Translations under genes and position numbers: made by a program
Shown here: piece by piece, positions 1 through 12,059 of the stretch
Numbering within the stretch: position 1 is the first letter of the stretch
Layout: each line of letters opens with the position of its first letter
Origin: Burhinus oedicnemus
Lineage: Eukaryota; Chordata; Aves; Charadriiformes; Burhinidae
Reading direction: 5' to 3'
DNA length: 64,000 nt
Assembly: GCA_008921705.1 (NCBI GenBank)
Contig: VFFE01009182.1
Location: forward strand, 2,850,027 to 2,914,026
The notes under the pieces: model-generated
Seen by the model: only the letters and a program-made list of their open reading frames with translations
The model's database searches: none
Told to the model about the DNA's origin: nothing

Positions 1-59
1 ACCAAAAGCGAGTCACATGCTGAGCCATTTGAAGGCATGAGAGTCACTTCAGTTTCTTT

Positions 60-126
60 AAAAAAAAAAAAAAAAAACAACAAAAAAAACCCAAAAAACC
101 AAAACAAACCACCAAAAAACCCCCCA
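60..126. repeat. A/C-only low-complexity tract
   Basis: A18 followed by AAC/CCAAA words and C6. No gene content. Confidence 0.85.
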
Positions 127-3100
127 AGAATTTCTTTCAGAGCCAAATGTGAATAACACATTTGGGGAAAAAAAAATTGCATAATTCTAACCCCTAACAC
201 AGGTATTAGAGAAACTTCCTTCCATCTTCCACAGAACCCCCAGAAAAGCTTTTCCCAAGTCATGGCACACAAGAGAGTGAGTGTCAGGGCCTCCAACTCC
301 AAAACATGCTTGAACTTCATCTCTTACCCTCTCTCTTGGTACCACTGATGAGATTTGGGCACAGGTTCTAGTCAGGCAGAACTTGGAGAACGATGACATT
401 TTGCTGAGTTACAAAGATGCTGACAGGCAAACAGTAAGAAGTAACAGCAACAGATTGGACGTATCTATGTCCCAGTGGCTACCCACAACTCATTTGCAGT
501 CACCTTTGAGGTCAGTACTGAAATTTTCAAAAGAATTTCTGAGCATGCAAAAGGGTGTGACTTTAGAAGTCAACACCAGCTTCAGTAAAGACTGAGGCCA
601 GAGAGCCCCCACTAACTTATAGTTTGCCTCCCATTTATTGAGAAAGTATCTCCACCTCACCAAAGTAGACTGGGCAAAGAGAATCAAGATAATGTAACAC
701 TGTGAAGGAGGACACATCTCTCCCCAGCACACCAAGATGCATTGAAGGTACATGCTGAGTTTAACTGCGGAGGCAGGCATCAAGCTTATCTAACTGGCAC
801 AGTCGCAAGTCAATAATGTTCCTTTTGCATTCAGTTAAATTCTGAGTAGTTTAATCAGAAAAGTAATCTGGAAATAGTGACAAACCTCTTTATTCATTAA
901 GAGCAAGCAGTCCTTAAAAAGGCAAACCAAAGTGGGCTGTTGTGAGTGAGGATCAGCATATGCTTTTTCATTAGCGGTATTGATATTTACCAGCAGAGAG
1001 GGTTTTCATGCCCTGAGTTTGTGCCATGTTCCCTTTGAGTCACTCTGACAATCAAAAGGAAATAAAAATATTATCAACAATTATTACCTGCATGTGGTAG
1101 TCACCGCTCGAGGCTCATATCAAGTCCCTACAGACATTCCCATGGGTGCATTACACATCAATGCACCAAACTGTCATACAGAAAAATGTTGTCATTGTAT
1201 TCTTCAGTTTCAGAATCACATATTTCTTGACAAAGTTTACAGCCAGTGAAGAGTAATTTGCTTTACTTTTCTTACGTGTTGACATCTTTGTATTACTGCA
1301 ACAAGTTTTTCTACCCTGATAAGGGCTTTCACAATGCACAGGCCTGCAAATGATCTAAGAGTCCACATCTGTCCTTGATACCCACAATGCCAGAAGTTAA
1401 ATTTCATTGAGGTGCTTAAGATTGGCCTGCCAAGTCCCATGAACATAGTTGCTTGCTCCCTGCCCCCTTTTGAAATCCCTGAAGCAGAAACTTTCATTTC
1501 TTTATCCAGCGGCTGTTTTGTGAAAAATCATCAACATCACATGCATCTTTCATTTTCTGAGGAACAAATTGAAGATCAAGAAGATTCCGCATGACTACAG
1601 GTCTGTCTGTAAAGAGTTCACTGGCAGTTTAAGGCATTTTTGAGCAAGTTTATTATGAATCACTAAGCAAATGTTGTTAACGTTCACTTGGAGTGAAATG
1701 TTTCTGAGAATATTTACACCCATTCAACATCCTCATCACTCCAGAGGCTGTTTAGCATACTATACGCTCAGTTCCGCAGGCCTGTTTGTTCTGGTAGACA
1801 CAACGCAAGCTTTACTTGGTGTTAGAGCACAATCAATTGAACAAATACAGTGAAGTTACAAGAGTCTAAACTCCCCCCAAGTAATAAAACAAAAATCAGT
1901 GACATTCACGTGGTCCAAGGAACTGTCCTAGAGCATCAGAAATAAAGGCATACTGTTGGTTTTGCATGGTGGGTAGAACCAAAACCAAAGGAACCAAGTC
2001 ACTAAGGAAGCATGTATTTCAGAAATTATTTCCAAGCTGCACTGCCATTAGAAGACTAGATTGGCTCCTTAGGCATATTGCTTTTTCATGTGGCTGTATT
2101 TTGGCTTAGCTATTCATCCCTCAAATCAGGGGCAAGCCTACTTACAGAGAGAAGAGTCTATGCAGAAGCTGGGTCAAGGGTCTTTTCCCTCTGAAGCACA
2201 GCCAAGTATCACTGGTGGCATTAAATATGTACTTTAAGATGACATATCCAAAGACAGACAGTATCCCGATCCTATTCCATTTAGGATACCAAACAATCAA
2301 AATGCTCAGCTATATACTTTATGAAGCCCTGAGATCCATGGAGTTGGAATTGTTTTGAAATTAACTTTATGGATTGTAATTTATGCTTTCTAGAAAGCTT
2401 CCAAAGAACCTCACACATACATATTTATTGCTAAGAGATCAGAAAACAGGATGACTCATGAATATAGCTGGTTTCACCCACAACAATCATGACCCAAGTG
2501 CTTGCTTGCAACTGTATAGCTCCAGACACAGTGTGCCTACATATCTTGGAACAAAAATTCCCTGGAGAAACAGCGCTTGCACTAATGTTGCAATCCACCA
2601 TTTGCACTAATGTCATAAGCTAACTTAAAAGCTGCAAAATATGATGCAAGAGCACTGTTAAATCTGTGTATAGTCTTCATGGGCAACTCACGTTCACTTT
2701 TCTACACATTTGCTTAAGAATTTATATTGAATACAACTAAAAAGTGTTCTTTGTGATACGGACCAAAGTAGATTTTAGTGGGAAAACACACCTTTCCTGC
2801 CTTGCATAGGGGACCTGAAAAATGTTTCAACGTCTGTTTAACATGATTTTCACATGAAAATTCCCATTTAGAGGCTTCCGGTTATGGTCACTGATTTCAA
2901 GTTAATAAGCAGAAGGGTATTCAAATAAAACATAACACACTGCTTTGTAAAGTAAAGCTGCTAATCCGATTTAGATTGTTTCATCTCCAGCTCCACAACT
3001 CTCCATTTCCAGTCAGTAGCCTTGTTGAAGGCTATGTGTCACTAAGTTCCTTGAGATATTTTTGTTGTCAGAAATTTATATTAATAGCACTGATGCAAAG

Positions 3101-3181
3101 AGCCCACTAACACTCCAATAATGGAAAGTACACATGAAATAAAGCAGATTTAAAAACCGTCAAGACAATGCATTTTTCTCA
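127..3181. other. Downstream flank, no gene seen
   Basis: A/T-rich non-repetitive DNA beyond the presumed NRIP1 end. Open frames are all below 100 codons and show no family resemblance. No RNA gene or transposon was recognised. Confidence 0.7.
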
Positions 3182-3187
3182 TTTATT
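3182..3187 (-). terminator. Candidate distal poly(A) signal AATAAA
   Basis: TTTATT on the plus strand reads AATAAA on the NRIP1 strand. A T-rich stretch with GACGG and TTTTTAAA follows within 20-50 bases, as expected for a cleavage region. It lies 5.1 kb after the stop codon. Nearer signals at 5058-5063 and 6138-6143 are alternatives, so this one is not certain. Confidence 0.35.
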
Positions 3188-3646
3188 CAAATCTTCTGCA
3201 GGAAGTAAACACTGAAAGATTTAAAAAAACTTCACACTGCAGTATGTACAGTTTTGTGACATCACATGAGGAAATTAATTTCTAATAAAAAAATGAGACC
3301 AGTTAGATAAATTACTGAAGACACATCACAATAAAATTGGTGTTGGTAAAATCCCAAATTCTTATGTATGATAATGAAAAAATCAATATTCCTTTGTTTT
3401 ACAGGGATGGAATAGTCCTGGTACAATATTTCAGTTACGCAAAATGGAGTCCTGAATTTACATGACTGATAATCGATGTACGAGTACTTCATGTTTTAAA
3501 AGTAGTTTTGCGGTTTTAGTTTTGTTGTTTTTTTGTTTGTTTTTTTTGTTTGTTCCCCCCCCCCAGACCCTTTTGATTTGAAGCACATTCTTTCACAAAG
3601 CTAAAATACCACAGCAGAAGTCATGTCCAGAAGAGGAATACTGTTG

Positions 3647-3666
3647 NNNNNNNNNNNNNNNNNNNN
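3647..3666. other. Scaffold gap (20 N)
   Basis: Twenty N in the distal part of the presumed NRIP1 3'UTR, close to a T18 run. True length unknown. Confidence 1.
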
Positions 3667-4018
3667 GATCTGACTTGTTAAGACTTTTTTTTTTTTTTTT
3701 TGCCAACGCACAGATGCACAGGGTCCCCCATGCACTTTTCATGCAGCAGGTAATCACAACTTTAAATAAAAGTATTTTTCTATACATTCTTCCAGACTTG
3801 CAACTGTATACATACATGCAAAATTTTTAAACCTATGTGATCATATTTACACTTATACATGGAATATACATAACAAAAAAGATTAAAAGGGTTTTTTTTC
3901 CTTTGCATTAGAACAATACAAAATATGTATTTTTCATTAAGGAAACCACTATTTACATCACCTTTTAAAAACCAATTTCAACATATTATAGGTGTAACAA
4001 GTCAATATATTTACATTA

Positions 4019-4042
4019 TATATAAATATATATAATATATAC
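4019..4042. repeat. (TA)n-rich run in presumed 3'UTR
   Basis: TATATAAATATATATAATATATA in the A/T-rich distal part of the NRIP1 3'UTR. Confidence 0.85.
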
Positions 4043-6137
4043 TTACCAGTTTACTCCTCTGTAAGATGTGGCAGAGAACAAACTGGTAATATCATGTCAC
4101 TGACGTCAATGAGAGCTGTAATACTTTCACCAACATTTAATAGGGAAAATTGAAACCACTCATTTCTTTCTTTTAAAAACATTTGTAAATTAAAAATTTA
4201 AAAACATTACTAAGAGTAAATGGCTAAGAAAAGTGAAAGTTATGGCTGAATTCCCTTTTGATCTCGTAAAGTTTATAAACTTCTCAAACTGAGCCGCCCA
4301 GTTATGTGGTATCAGTAGAGAAGCCCTCCAGCAAAACACCTTTGATTCTGTGGTCATGCGTTACCCCCCATCATTTCCTCAAACTTTGGCAGAGGACACA
4401 CTAGAAATCTGGTTATCTCCAACCCATACAGTTTCCTCTGGAAAGAAAAGGCATACCTGTGTGGCAATTACGAGTCAATCCCCAAATCGAGCTAGGTTGA
4501 GCACTGCACCACCACAGTGGGTGAAGCAGCACGAGCCTGTAGATGCCCCCTCGAGCAAGGCACCGGGCATGTAGCAACCCAACTGCTGCTGCTGCAACTG
4601 CTCTGACTTAAGTGAGGTTAAAGTTAATTCAGGTGTAAGTTCCAAGGGACTGCAACTACAACTTTAAGTGTAATCTTATACCCCTAATTTACTTCTTCAC
4701 TGCTCCACAGGGTGGAGGCAGCTTTCCCCAACAGCCTCACCAGCTACAACTGGGAGGTGATCTCCTCCCCTCCCTCCCTGCACCTTTGATGGCACCCATC
4801 AATCCTGCACCCCTTTGCCTACACAGCTACTGCTGCCAGTATGACAAGGCCCTGTTTTCCTGCCCAAGTCTATAGTCTAAAGGCCTAGCTGAAACTTCAG
4901 CCTCCTCAGTTTGCAGAGCTATCTTTGAAGCTTCCACTCCCACAGACCAAGGAAGCATAGTGGGGACAGCCGAAATGCACATCCTAGTAGTGAATGTCTA
5001 CTGAACCGAGGGGACAGGAGGTGCTGAGAATACCAAGCATTACTCAGATGACCTTGCTTTATTGTTCATCTATAGGGACTGGTGGTAATCAAGGATCTTT
5101 GAGTTGCTTGGAAAACATGGCCAGCCCAGCCCTACCGCTCATTCAGCTGGTGGAGCAAACCCAGTTCCTGCACCCCCCTTTTCTGACAGAAAAGTCCCCA
5201 AGGAAAACAATGGTGACTCCTTGTTACTCACCCATACTACAAGATAAAAAACATTATTAAAGAGCCTTTGGGTCCTCAGGTGGATGGGGCAGATTTTAAA
5301 GAAGAGCTCTTTTCCCAAGGAAGGGGTAACATCAGTGACACTGGAGAATTTCCCACAGAAGACTGTTGCCCTCTCAGCAGCTGACTGCAGAGCTTTCAGT
5401 TGGCATGCCCTACCCTCTCTCAAGGGCCTCATCGTTATGTTACATGCTGCTTGAGATTGCAGTGTCTACAAGAGGTAAGATGCTTCCATGAACAGCATGG
5501 CCTAAATTAAATTCTTGTGTATTATAGTTTACTGACGTCTGTGAGAATGGTAATCCCTATTAACATCACCTAAAAAGAAAGCTAAATCATTAACTGGTCA
5601 AGCTGTTAACGTTTTTAACTTAAATGTTTTATAGAACTTTAAAAACTAAATGTTCAAAAGTATATATTATAACAATAGACTACCACAGAATAAATACATA
5701 GGTAAGCACACTCCTAGACTCCCATATTACTTGTTGTTAGGATTACTCTCCTCCCTACTTCTCATCTCAACTTTGTTTTGATGAAGTTTTTCCAACCAGA
5801 TTATTTCACATCCATTTAAGCTGCATTTTTCTGTGGAGCCCTTCAAGTAAATTATAGCCCTGTATTTACTCCGGGGACCATCTATTATTCTATATTGTAT
5901 ATATTTCCTAGCTATATACATGTTGTTTCAAGAAAAATAATCAATTAAGACTTTAAGAGACATTTAATGAATGGAACAAATACCATCTTTTTAATTTTCT
6001 GCTGGGTTGACTCATATAAAAAGAATTCAGTTCCACTGTCAATCCAAAATATACTTTATCTTGTTAATGATTCTTCTATGAGACATCTGAATTGTCATTG
6101 GGCCACTTATAAATGCAATATTAAAGACAAACAAAAT

Positions 6138-6143
6138 TTTATT
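6138..6143 (-). terminator. Candidate proximal poly(A) signal AATAAA
   Basis: Minus-strand AATAAA about 2.2 kb after the NRIP1 stop in an A/T-rich context. It would yield a shorter 3'UTR. Motif match only. Confidence 0.25.
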
Positions 6144-8314
6144 TTTATATTATACTTCAGACAATGACATTTAAAATGATATTAGATTTGTGTGAAGGTT
6201 TTAAAATATAAATCTTCTTTGTACAGCCCATTAATATATTACGCTTCACCCAAATAACACAAAAATATATCTTTAAATCGCTCTGTTATTTCTTATATAA
6301 ACCAGGGGGAATGTTTTATATTGGATACTGCCAAATATTTGTGTTCCCTAAAAGAAGGTATCCCCCGGGGGGGGGGAACAGAATAGTGGTGCATTTTCCA
6401 GCTGGCAGGCAGGCAAAGTCCCTTTCAGTAGGGGCTGCACTGGAAAGAGGGGAAACTGATCCCAGGCAGGGGGCGGAGGGCAAGAGGGGGACAACAGCTC
6501 ACTCTGTCTCGGCAAGCCAGCGGTCTGGGAAAAGGGTCTCTGAAACCAACCCAGAAAGGAAAAGAGCAAAATGCCCCACTGCTCATCTCCGCTATGCAAA
6601 CATGAGATGGACAGAAACAGCAGTTTTGTCATGTCATCGGCTCTCAATGGTGAAAACGGTCAAAATGAAAGCTGAGTGTAGCTTTCACTATCTGTGCAAG
6701 CCAACTACTTAGCTGTTTGCTGATAGCATGGGGGATTAGCTGTGAAAGTAGAAGCTACAGAGAATCATTTTTTCAGGGGAGTAAAAAGTTCAGCAAAACT
6801 TATGGTTGCCAATAATGCATATAATTTAGAAGACCTGGATTTTGTCCTCCTCCTCCCCCAAGAGAAATAAGGGGTGCAAATGGAGTTAACACTGACAGTG
6901 TTAACAGGAAAGCAGAGCCGCACGGCTCTTCCCCAGCTAGCAATTCTTTTAAGGCGTCTCAGCTTTGACCGCAATTTTCAGTTACTCTCATCTCAGGCTG
7001 ATATTGCCAGATGTTACAAATCACAGCACAGGTGGGGATTGAGGAAAAGGGCAGAGGAGGATTTCTCAGACATGTCCCACTATCCATTACAGAACATGAC
7101 AAAACCACAATTTTATCCTCAGTGCAACCTGAAAAATTATTCTAAAACCAGGTTTTCTGCAGTGAAAGGGTAGTGCATTAAACCATGCATCAGCTGTTCA
7201 GAGAGTAATAAATATTGGCAGGATATGGATTCTTTTCCCCGGTTGTAGGAAGAGGCCAACACATTTTTCATTAAAATCCTATCCCATCTTTGAGTGGAAG
7301 TCTGAAGTGCTGCTTTAGCACAGTTGGTATTCTTCTGCAGGGGAAGCAGGATGGAACTAAAGAGACAATTCGCTCATCCGCTTCACAAACTTTCCACCAT
7401 TTTCTTCACCAAATATACGCACTAAGCTTTCATAATGGCACTACTCCAGGAGGCATTTTGGCTTTCCCCTTTTAAGCAGGGAAGTGACAGGAATGCGCCG
7501 ACAAGAAAACTCATGCAGTACTTGCATGGTCTACGAAAATCAGCCTTTTGTATAAAAACCTAGAAAAAACCCTTAATCCTAACTAGTAACTCACAACTAT
7601 GGCTAAGGATTCTGAGGAAGGCATTTGTTAAGAGCAGGGCAAGGAAGAAAAATAGATTTTACACCACTATTCTGGCAGGACCACAAACAAGATTTAAAAA
7701 TAACAATAAAAATTTTGGAAGCACTAAAAAATACATTTCAGTGCATTTCAATTATTAACACTGACAAAGGTTTTCCAATATGACGAGCTAATGCCTTGGA
7801 CGGACTGCTCCATTTCTTAAAAGTTATTCTTAAAATTTCACAAAACATATTAAACATTCAAAAAAAAGTACACTGTCTCTACGCTCAGGCTTCCAAAAAA
7901 TAAGGATTATTTTACAGGGAGGGAGGAAACGCAGCATTACCACCACCTAGGCTGTACGCTTACACTTTATGTTATACCAAAAACTTGCAGATCCAAATAA
8001 GACTCTGATCAAAGAGTACTCATAACTTAATCTGATGCATACAGAAATGTCTTGTACAAATTACAACCTTTCTAGTTTCCTTGTGACAATCTATTGTAAA
8101 GCAAATTTTATCTACATGTATTTTAAATAACATCACCAGAAAAATAAAAAGTTTATCAAATGAAAACATGTTTCAATTAGACCATGCTTTTCTAAAATCA
8201 TGCTCAATTTATACAGTAGTCAAGTCCGTACTCTTTTTTTTTTTCTATCTTTTTTTTTTTTTTTAAACAAAGATTCAAAACCACTGATTGTAAACTCATT
8301 GAGGAGACTGTAGT

Positions 8315-11300
8315 TTATTCTGGCTCTTTTTTGATTGTTAGCACTTTTTCCAGAAGTCCATGCACTTCTCCATTCACACCATGTTGATGAGAGGTCTTAC
8401 TCCCCATATGGCTGTTGTAAGGGCTTCTTAAGTTACCAAAAGGAGTTTTAAGCTCTGCATCGGATGTCAACTCCTCTTTGATTGTAACATGAGTTGAACT
8501 ATCAGTAAATGAAGGTTCATTCCAGATTTCTTTGTCATGTGCTTCTTGGCTACTAACAGAGTTGCCACCTTTCTGTAACATGTAGTATAATATGGGATTG
8601 GTTTTTGTCAGTCTCGGAGAGTCTTTTTCATAATCATTCTTGTCCATACCTGTGATCACCCATCTGATGGGCCCTTTTTCACTGGGCATGGGACACATGC
8701 TAAACTGGTCGGACTCGAGTCTAGATACTGTACTCCCCAAATGTTCAGGGAAGGGGGAACCAACAGGACTTTTTACTGCTACAGGATACTGAAATGTTCT
8801 ATGATCTACACAGTTGTTCTGTTGCACCGGGCTTCCCATTAGCGCACCTACTGAAGAAATGCTGAATTCAGGTTTATTAATTGTTGCACTGGTTTTGTTT
8901 CCTTTTTTCTTGCCCTCTGTTAGTATGTTATTCCTATGTTGTGACAGATCTCTCTCACAGTTTTCTGAGAGAAGCAGCTGTTTCAACACATTAAAGCCTT
9001 TACTATCTCTAGACCAACTCCTATTTTCACTTTCGTTATTTGAACCATGACTTAGAGCATATTTAAATTCAGCATCACTTCTGCTGAATTTCAGTTCTTG
9101 CTGGTTAAGCAAAGGCCCGTGTAGTGCCTCGGTATGGGAAGCGTGATTGTTTGCAGCATCAGACACATTACTTTTCATCTTTTTTAACGGACTTTCCAAA
9201 GGCTCAGCATGAAGCTTCCTCTTCTTCGGTACTGTGCAAAGACTCTTTGATTCAAGGTGTGTCAGGTCATTGTTTCGGTGACTTCTGTCCAGCTCATCCA
9301 CAGGGTAACTATCTTGACTCTGTCTCAGCAACCTACTTAGCAGGCCGTTTTTGGAAAAAGAGAAATCTTGAGGTGAAAGAGGCTCAGATTTCAACTCCTC
9401 AGATGCTGGAGAAGCAGCTGTGTTTCTCTGCAGTGAATGGACAAATCCTTGAAATCTGTTACCCTTGCACTCTCTTACTTGTTGTGCATTTGAATTATAA
9501 GGAACATTCGATTCTTCAGATGGTTCTGTTTTTATTTTCACCGTCAATATTTGCTCATTCAAAGCCTTATCTGTCTGTTCTGGAGAACTTTCATCTCTTA
9601 AAAGCATCCTCTCTTTCTTTTCACTTTTACCTTTATTGGGAGTTCCCAGAAGCAGCTGAAGGACAGTGCGCCTTTCAAGGAGATTTTCTATTTCCGAACC
9701 TGGAAGTCCTTGTTCAGCGGGTGCAGGCTGACAACTGAATATTTTGCTATTTTCTTCATGCGTACTCAATTTATTCGTAAGCAGAGGGCTGTTCAATCTA
9801 TCAATCAAGCCTACAGGTTTATCTGTGTTCCCTGCTAGCAGCTGTTTGCTAGCTCTTTGTTCTTCACTTGACATGGAAGTCTGCATGCCACACTGAGCGA
9901 GGTTCTGCAACAGCTTGCTGGCACTGAAAGCCGAAGAGTTCTGGGGACTATCATTCCTGCTCAGCTTGGCTCCTTGAATTTCTTTGCTTTTAGAAAGGTC
10001 TATCAAATGTTTAGACGCGGGATTCACCAGCCTGTCTGACTGGATGCTGCAGGCATACGGTGGTGAGCTACGTTTGATGGCTAATGATTGGTGCGAGAGA
10101 TTTATAGGAGAGTCTGCTTTTGTAGAAGCCAGCAAAGGTGGAGTGCTTAATGGAGTCATTCGATTTGCACCAGGACTATCAGTAACAGGAGTCCTTTTAC
10201 CAGTCTGTACAGTGAATTTTGCCACATCAGCTGCACTGTGTGGTCCCTGAGGGTCATTACTCTTCTCTACCTTTTCTTCACTCTTATGCCCAAGTAACAG
10301 CTGAAGTAGAGTTACTTTCTGGTGAGGATTCAGCTTAGAAGCCTTCGGAGTGTCTTTGTCTTCCTTGTTCTCTGGACAGGAAACTTTTGGATCCCAGTTA
10401 TGAAGCAAGGACTGAGTCAGGTTATCCAGTGATGCAGGTGGACCTGCATCTGGTTTATCTGTCCTATGTTTAAAGGATAGGTCTATAGGAAGACAGTTAG
10501 AATGGGAGCTTTCATCATCACTGCTGTCATCTTCTGTAAAACTAGGATTGTTGTCTGAATACTCATCAATAGTCGTTGGTGTGCTGCTGTCTTCAAAAAT
10601 GCTGGCTCTCTCACTCTGTTCATGCCCTTTTACATGTTTGGTGGTATCCTGGCTTTTCAAGAGATGCAAGAGCAAACTGTTGCTGGGACAGGTTTTCAGG
10701 TTACTCCTTTCCAAAGTACTTTTGTATCCCACATTTTTGGGAGGCGAATGCATGATTCCCACTGAACTCTGAAATGGTGCCATATTGCTTTTGCTCGATA
10801 CGGTTTTGGTTGATGATCCTGATTGACCATTGAGATGGCTTGTCATTCCTTTTGCTAAACCAAATTGGCCAATATCTTTCTGAGCGCTTTCTTGTAATCT
10901 GGCCATAGCTGCAAGTCTCTCACTTGCTATTTGATTTGCATTTTGTGCTTTTAAAGCATGTTCCCTGGAGTACTGCTGCAAGTGAGCTTCACTTGAAAGG
11001 AGTAAAGCTAGCTGGCTGCATGCTACGCTAGGCTTCGGTGAGGCAGCAGGACTAGATCGTTTCTCTACCATGCTTGCAACAGCTTGTAATCTTGCAGCAC
11101 ACGACAGTGGCTCATTTATCACTTTAGGTCCGCTCTGCACTGCGTGAGGAGATTCTATAAACCTCTCCTTGGGCAGGTTCTTTGTTATATCAGGTAGGCT
11201 GTTGTCCAGCTTCTGATCTTTTGCTTTGCTCTTCTTCAGTAGAGTCTTCAGGTGACTGGACGCAACACCATAGCACCTTAAATCTTTCTCCACTTGTAAA

Positions 11301-11803
11301 GAATCATGGCTAAGGGAATACCCTTGCTCCTTAAGGCTCTGCCTAATCTGCTGTGACAGAGCAACACTCTGCAGTCTAGAGCTGAATGACTGAAGCAAAG
11401 AGGCAAGTAATGTGCTATCCTGTTTGCCTTTAGGCACATTTTCAACCATGCCAGCTAACAAAGCTTCCTTTTTTCCATCTAAATCCACAATGGAATCAGA
11501 CAACCGCCTTCTCTTTGCTGCATTCCAGTCTTCAGAAGACTGCAACAGTCTTGCTTTTTTGAGGTGCAGCATGCCAGATCCCTGATATGTATTTGTGTTA
11601 AGAACTGGACCATTACTTTGACAGCTGGGAAATATATTGCCAGAAATCTTAAAGTTTTGATCCTCTCCACTATGCCCAGTAGACTTTTTGTCAACTGCAG
11701 TACCTGAGCCTCCTGCTGCTTGATGCATTAGTAATCCCTCTAGATAAGTTAGAACAACAGAATCCTGGTGCATCTCAGAGCCAAGCTCTTCTCCATGAGT
11801 CAT
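8315..11803 (-). CDS. NRIP1: Nuclear receptor-interacting protein 1 (RIP140), complete
   Basis: Nuclear corepressor (coactivator in some settings) that binds agonist-bound nuclear receptors and recruits CtBP and histone deacetylases; in mammals it controls fat and energy metabolism, ovulation and circadian genes. The frame is uninterrupted: 1162 codons plus TAA, against 1158 in human. ATG at 11803 is chosen because the protein then begins MTHGEELGS like mammalian RIP140; the frame stays open two codons upstream but only through TTG. Nine LXXLL boxes are visible near residues 21-25, 133-137, 185-189, 265-269, 378-382, 499-503, 715-719, 822-826 and 940-944, plus LYYML at 1072-1076, the receptor-binding variant near the C terminus. 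CtBP motifs are PIDLS 439-443, PINLS 566-570, LIDLS 600-604 and RDLS 951-954. Basic nuclear-localisation candidates are KRRR near 97-100 and KKRK 860-863. SUMO consensus sites include IKTE (K758) and IKKE (K1158). The whole CDS lies in one exon, as in mammals. Identity is certain; function is taken from the family. Confidence 0.98.
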   Translation of the reverse strand: MTHGEELGSEMHQDSVVLTYLEGLLMHQAAGGSGTAVDKKSTGHSGEDQNFKISGNIFPSCQSNGPVLNTNTYQGSGMLHLKKARLLQSSEDWNAAKRRRLSDSIVDLDGKKEALLAGMVENVPKGKQDSTLLASLLQSFSSRLQSVALSQQIRQSLKEQGYSLSHDSLQVEKDLRCYGVASSHLKTLLKKSKAKDQKLDNSLPDITKNLPKERFIESPHAVQSGPKVINEPLSCAARLQAVASMVEKRSSPAASPKPSVACSQLALLLSSEAHLQQYSREHALKAQNANQIASERLAAMARLQESAQKDIGQFGLAKGMTSHLNGQSGSSTKTVSSKSNMAPFQSSVGIMHSPPKNVGYKSTLERSNLKTCPSNSLLLHLLKSQDTTKHVKGHEQSERASIFEDSSTPTTIDEYSDNNPSFTEDDSSDDESSHSNCLPIDLSFKHRTDKPDAGPPASLDNLTQSLLHNWDPKVSCPENKEDKDTPKASKLNPHQKVTLLQLLLGHKSEEKVEKSNDPQGPHSAADVAKFTVQTGKRTPVTDSPGANRMTPLSTPPLLASTKADSPINLSHQSLAIKRSSPPYACSIQSDRLVNPASKHLIDLSKSKEIQGAKLSRNDSPQNSSAFSASKLLQNLAQCGMQTSMSSEEQRASKQLLAGNTDKPVGLIDRLNSPLLTNKLSTHEENSKIFSCQPAPAEQGLPGSEIENLLERRTVLQLLLGTPNKGKSEKKERMLLRDESSPEQTDKALNEQILTVKIKTEPSEESNVPYNSNAQQVRECKGNRFQGFVHSLQRNTAASPASEELKSEPLSPQDFSFSKNGLLSRLLRQSQDSYPVDELDRSHRNNDLTHLESKSLCTVPKKRKLHAEPLESPLKKMKSNVSDAANNHASHTEALHGPLLNQQELKFSRSDAEFKYALSHGSNNESENRSWSRDSKGFNVLKQLLLSENCERDLSQHRNNILTEGKKKGNKTSATINKPEFSISSVGALMGSPVQQNNCVDHRTFQYPVAVKSPVGSPFPEHLGSTVSRLESDQFSMCPMPSEKGPIRWVITGMDKNDYEKDSPRLTKTNPILYYMLQKGGNSVSSQEAHDKEIWNEPSFTDSSTHVTIKEELTSDAELKTPFGNLRSPYNSHMGSKTSHQHGVNGEVHGLLEKVLTIKKEPE

Positions 11804-11929
11804 GTTCAATAAAAGTTTCCAAAAGGGCTCTGGTTCTATTTACTTCAAATACTAGTTTTGCTGTAGCTAAATCGAGATGCAGAGTTAAGAAATAATGGGT
11901 AGATGTCTATAGTGTTTTCCCACAGACTT

Positions 11930-11953
11930 TCAGAAACAATACAAAAACGTCAT
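11930..11953 (-). CDS. Upstream ORF 3 in NRIP1 5'UTR, 7 codons
   Basis: A seven-codon frame (MTFLYCF, then TGA) starting at 11953 and overlapping the stop of upstream ORF 2. It is too short to judge by itself and is listed because the three upstream frames together could affect NRIP1 translation. Confidence 0.2.
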   Translation of the reverse strand: MTFLYCF

Positions 11954-12009
11954 ATTCCAAGTAGGCTTCTTCCAGTGTATACTGTTTGATGAGCCCGGTT
12001 TCCAATCAT
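11950..12009 (-). CDS. Upstream ORF 2 in NRIP1 5'UTR, 19 codons
   Basis: ATG at 12009 opens a 19-codon frame ending in TGA (11950). The peptide begins MIGNRAHQTVYTG; nothing in it is recognised. Its stop overlaps the ATG of the next small frame at 11953 (ATATGACG), so ribosomes ending here sit on another start. A chance origin is quite possible. Confidence 0.25.
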   Translation of the reverse strand: MIGNRAHQTVYTGRSLLGI

Positions 12010-12059
12010 ATCAATCTGCTGATATCTAGAATATTTATGAAAGATGTCTAGGAGAACAC

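Larger units (their letters stand above)
3182..8314 (-). other. NRIP1: Probable NRIP1 3'UTR (end uncertain)
   Basis: The sequence after the NRIP1 stop codon is A/T-rich, lacks any convincing gene and holds several minus-strand AATAAA signals (6138-6143, 5058-5063, 3182-3187). Mammalian NRIP1 has a 3'UTR of several kilobases, so transcription through most of this stretch is expected. The distal limit is set at the last signal in the A/T-rich part and is only an estimate. Right after the stop lies an A-rich block (minus strand, about 8235-8266). A scaffold gap (3647-3666), T- and C-runs (3521-3565) and a C5G10 run (6362-6376) fall inside. Confidence 0.5.

Noticed and set aside
9124..9738. 204-codon plus-strand frame
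   Set aside because: Lies wholly antisense within the NRIP1 coding region, so it is a shadow of a constrained sequence.
11804..11809. Start of NRIP1 two codons upstream
   Set aside because: That codon is TTG, not ATG. The ATG at 11803 gives the known RIP140 N terminus.
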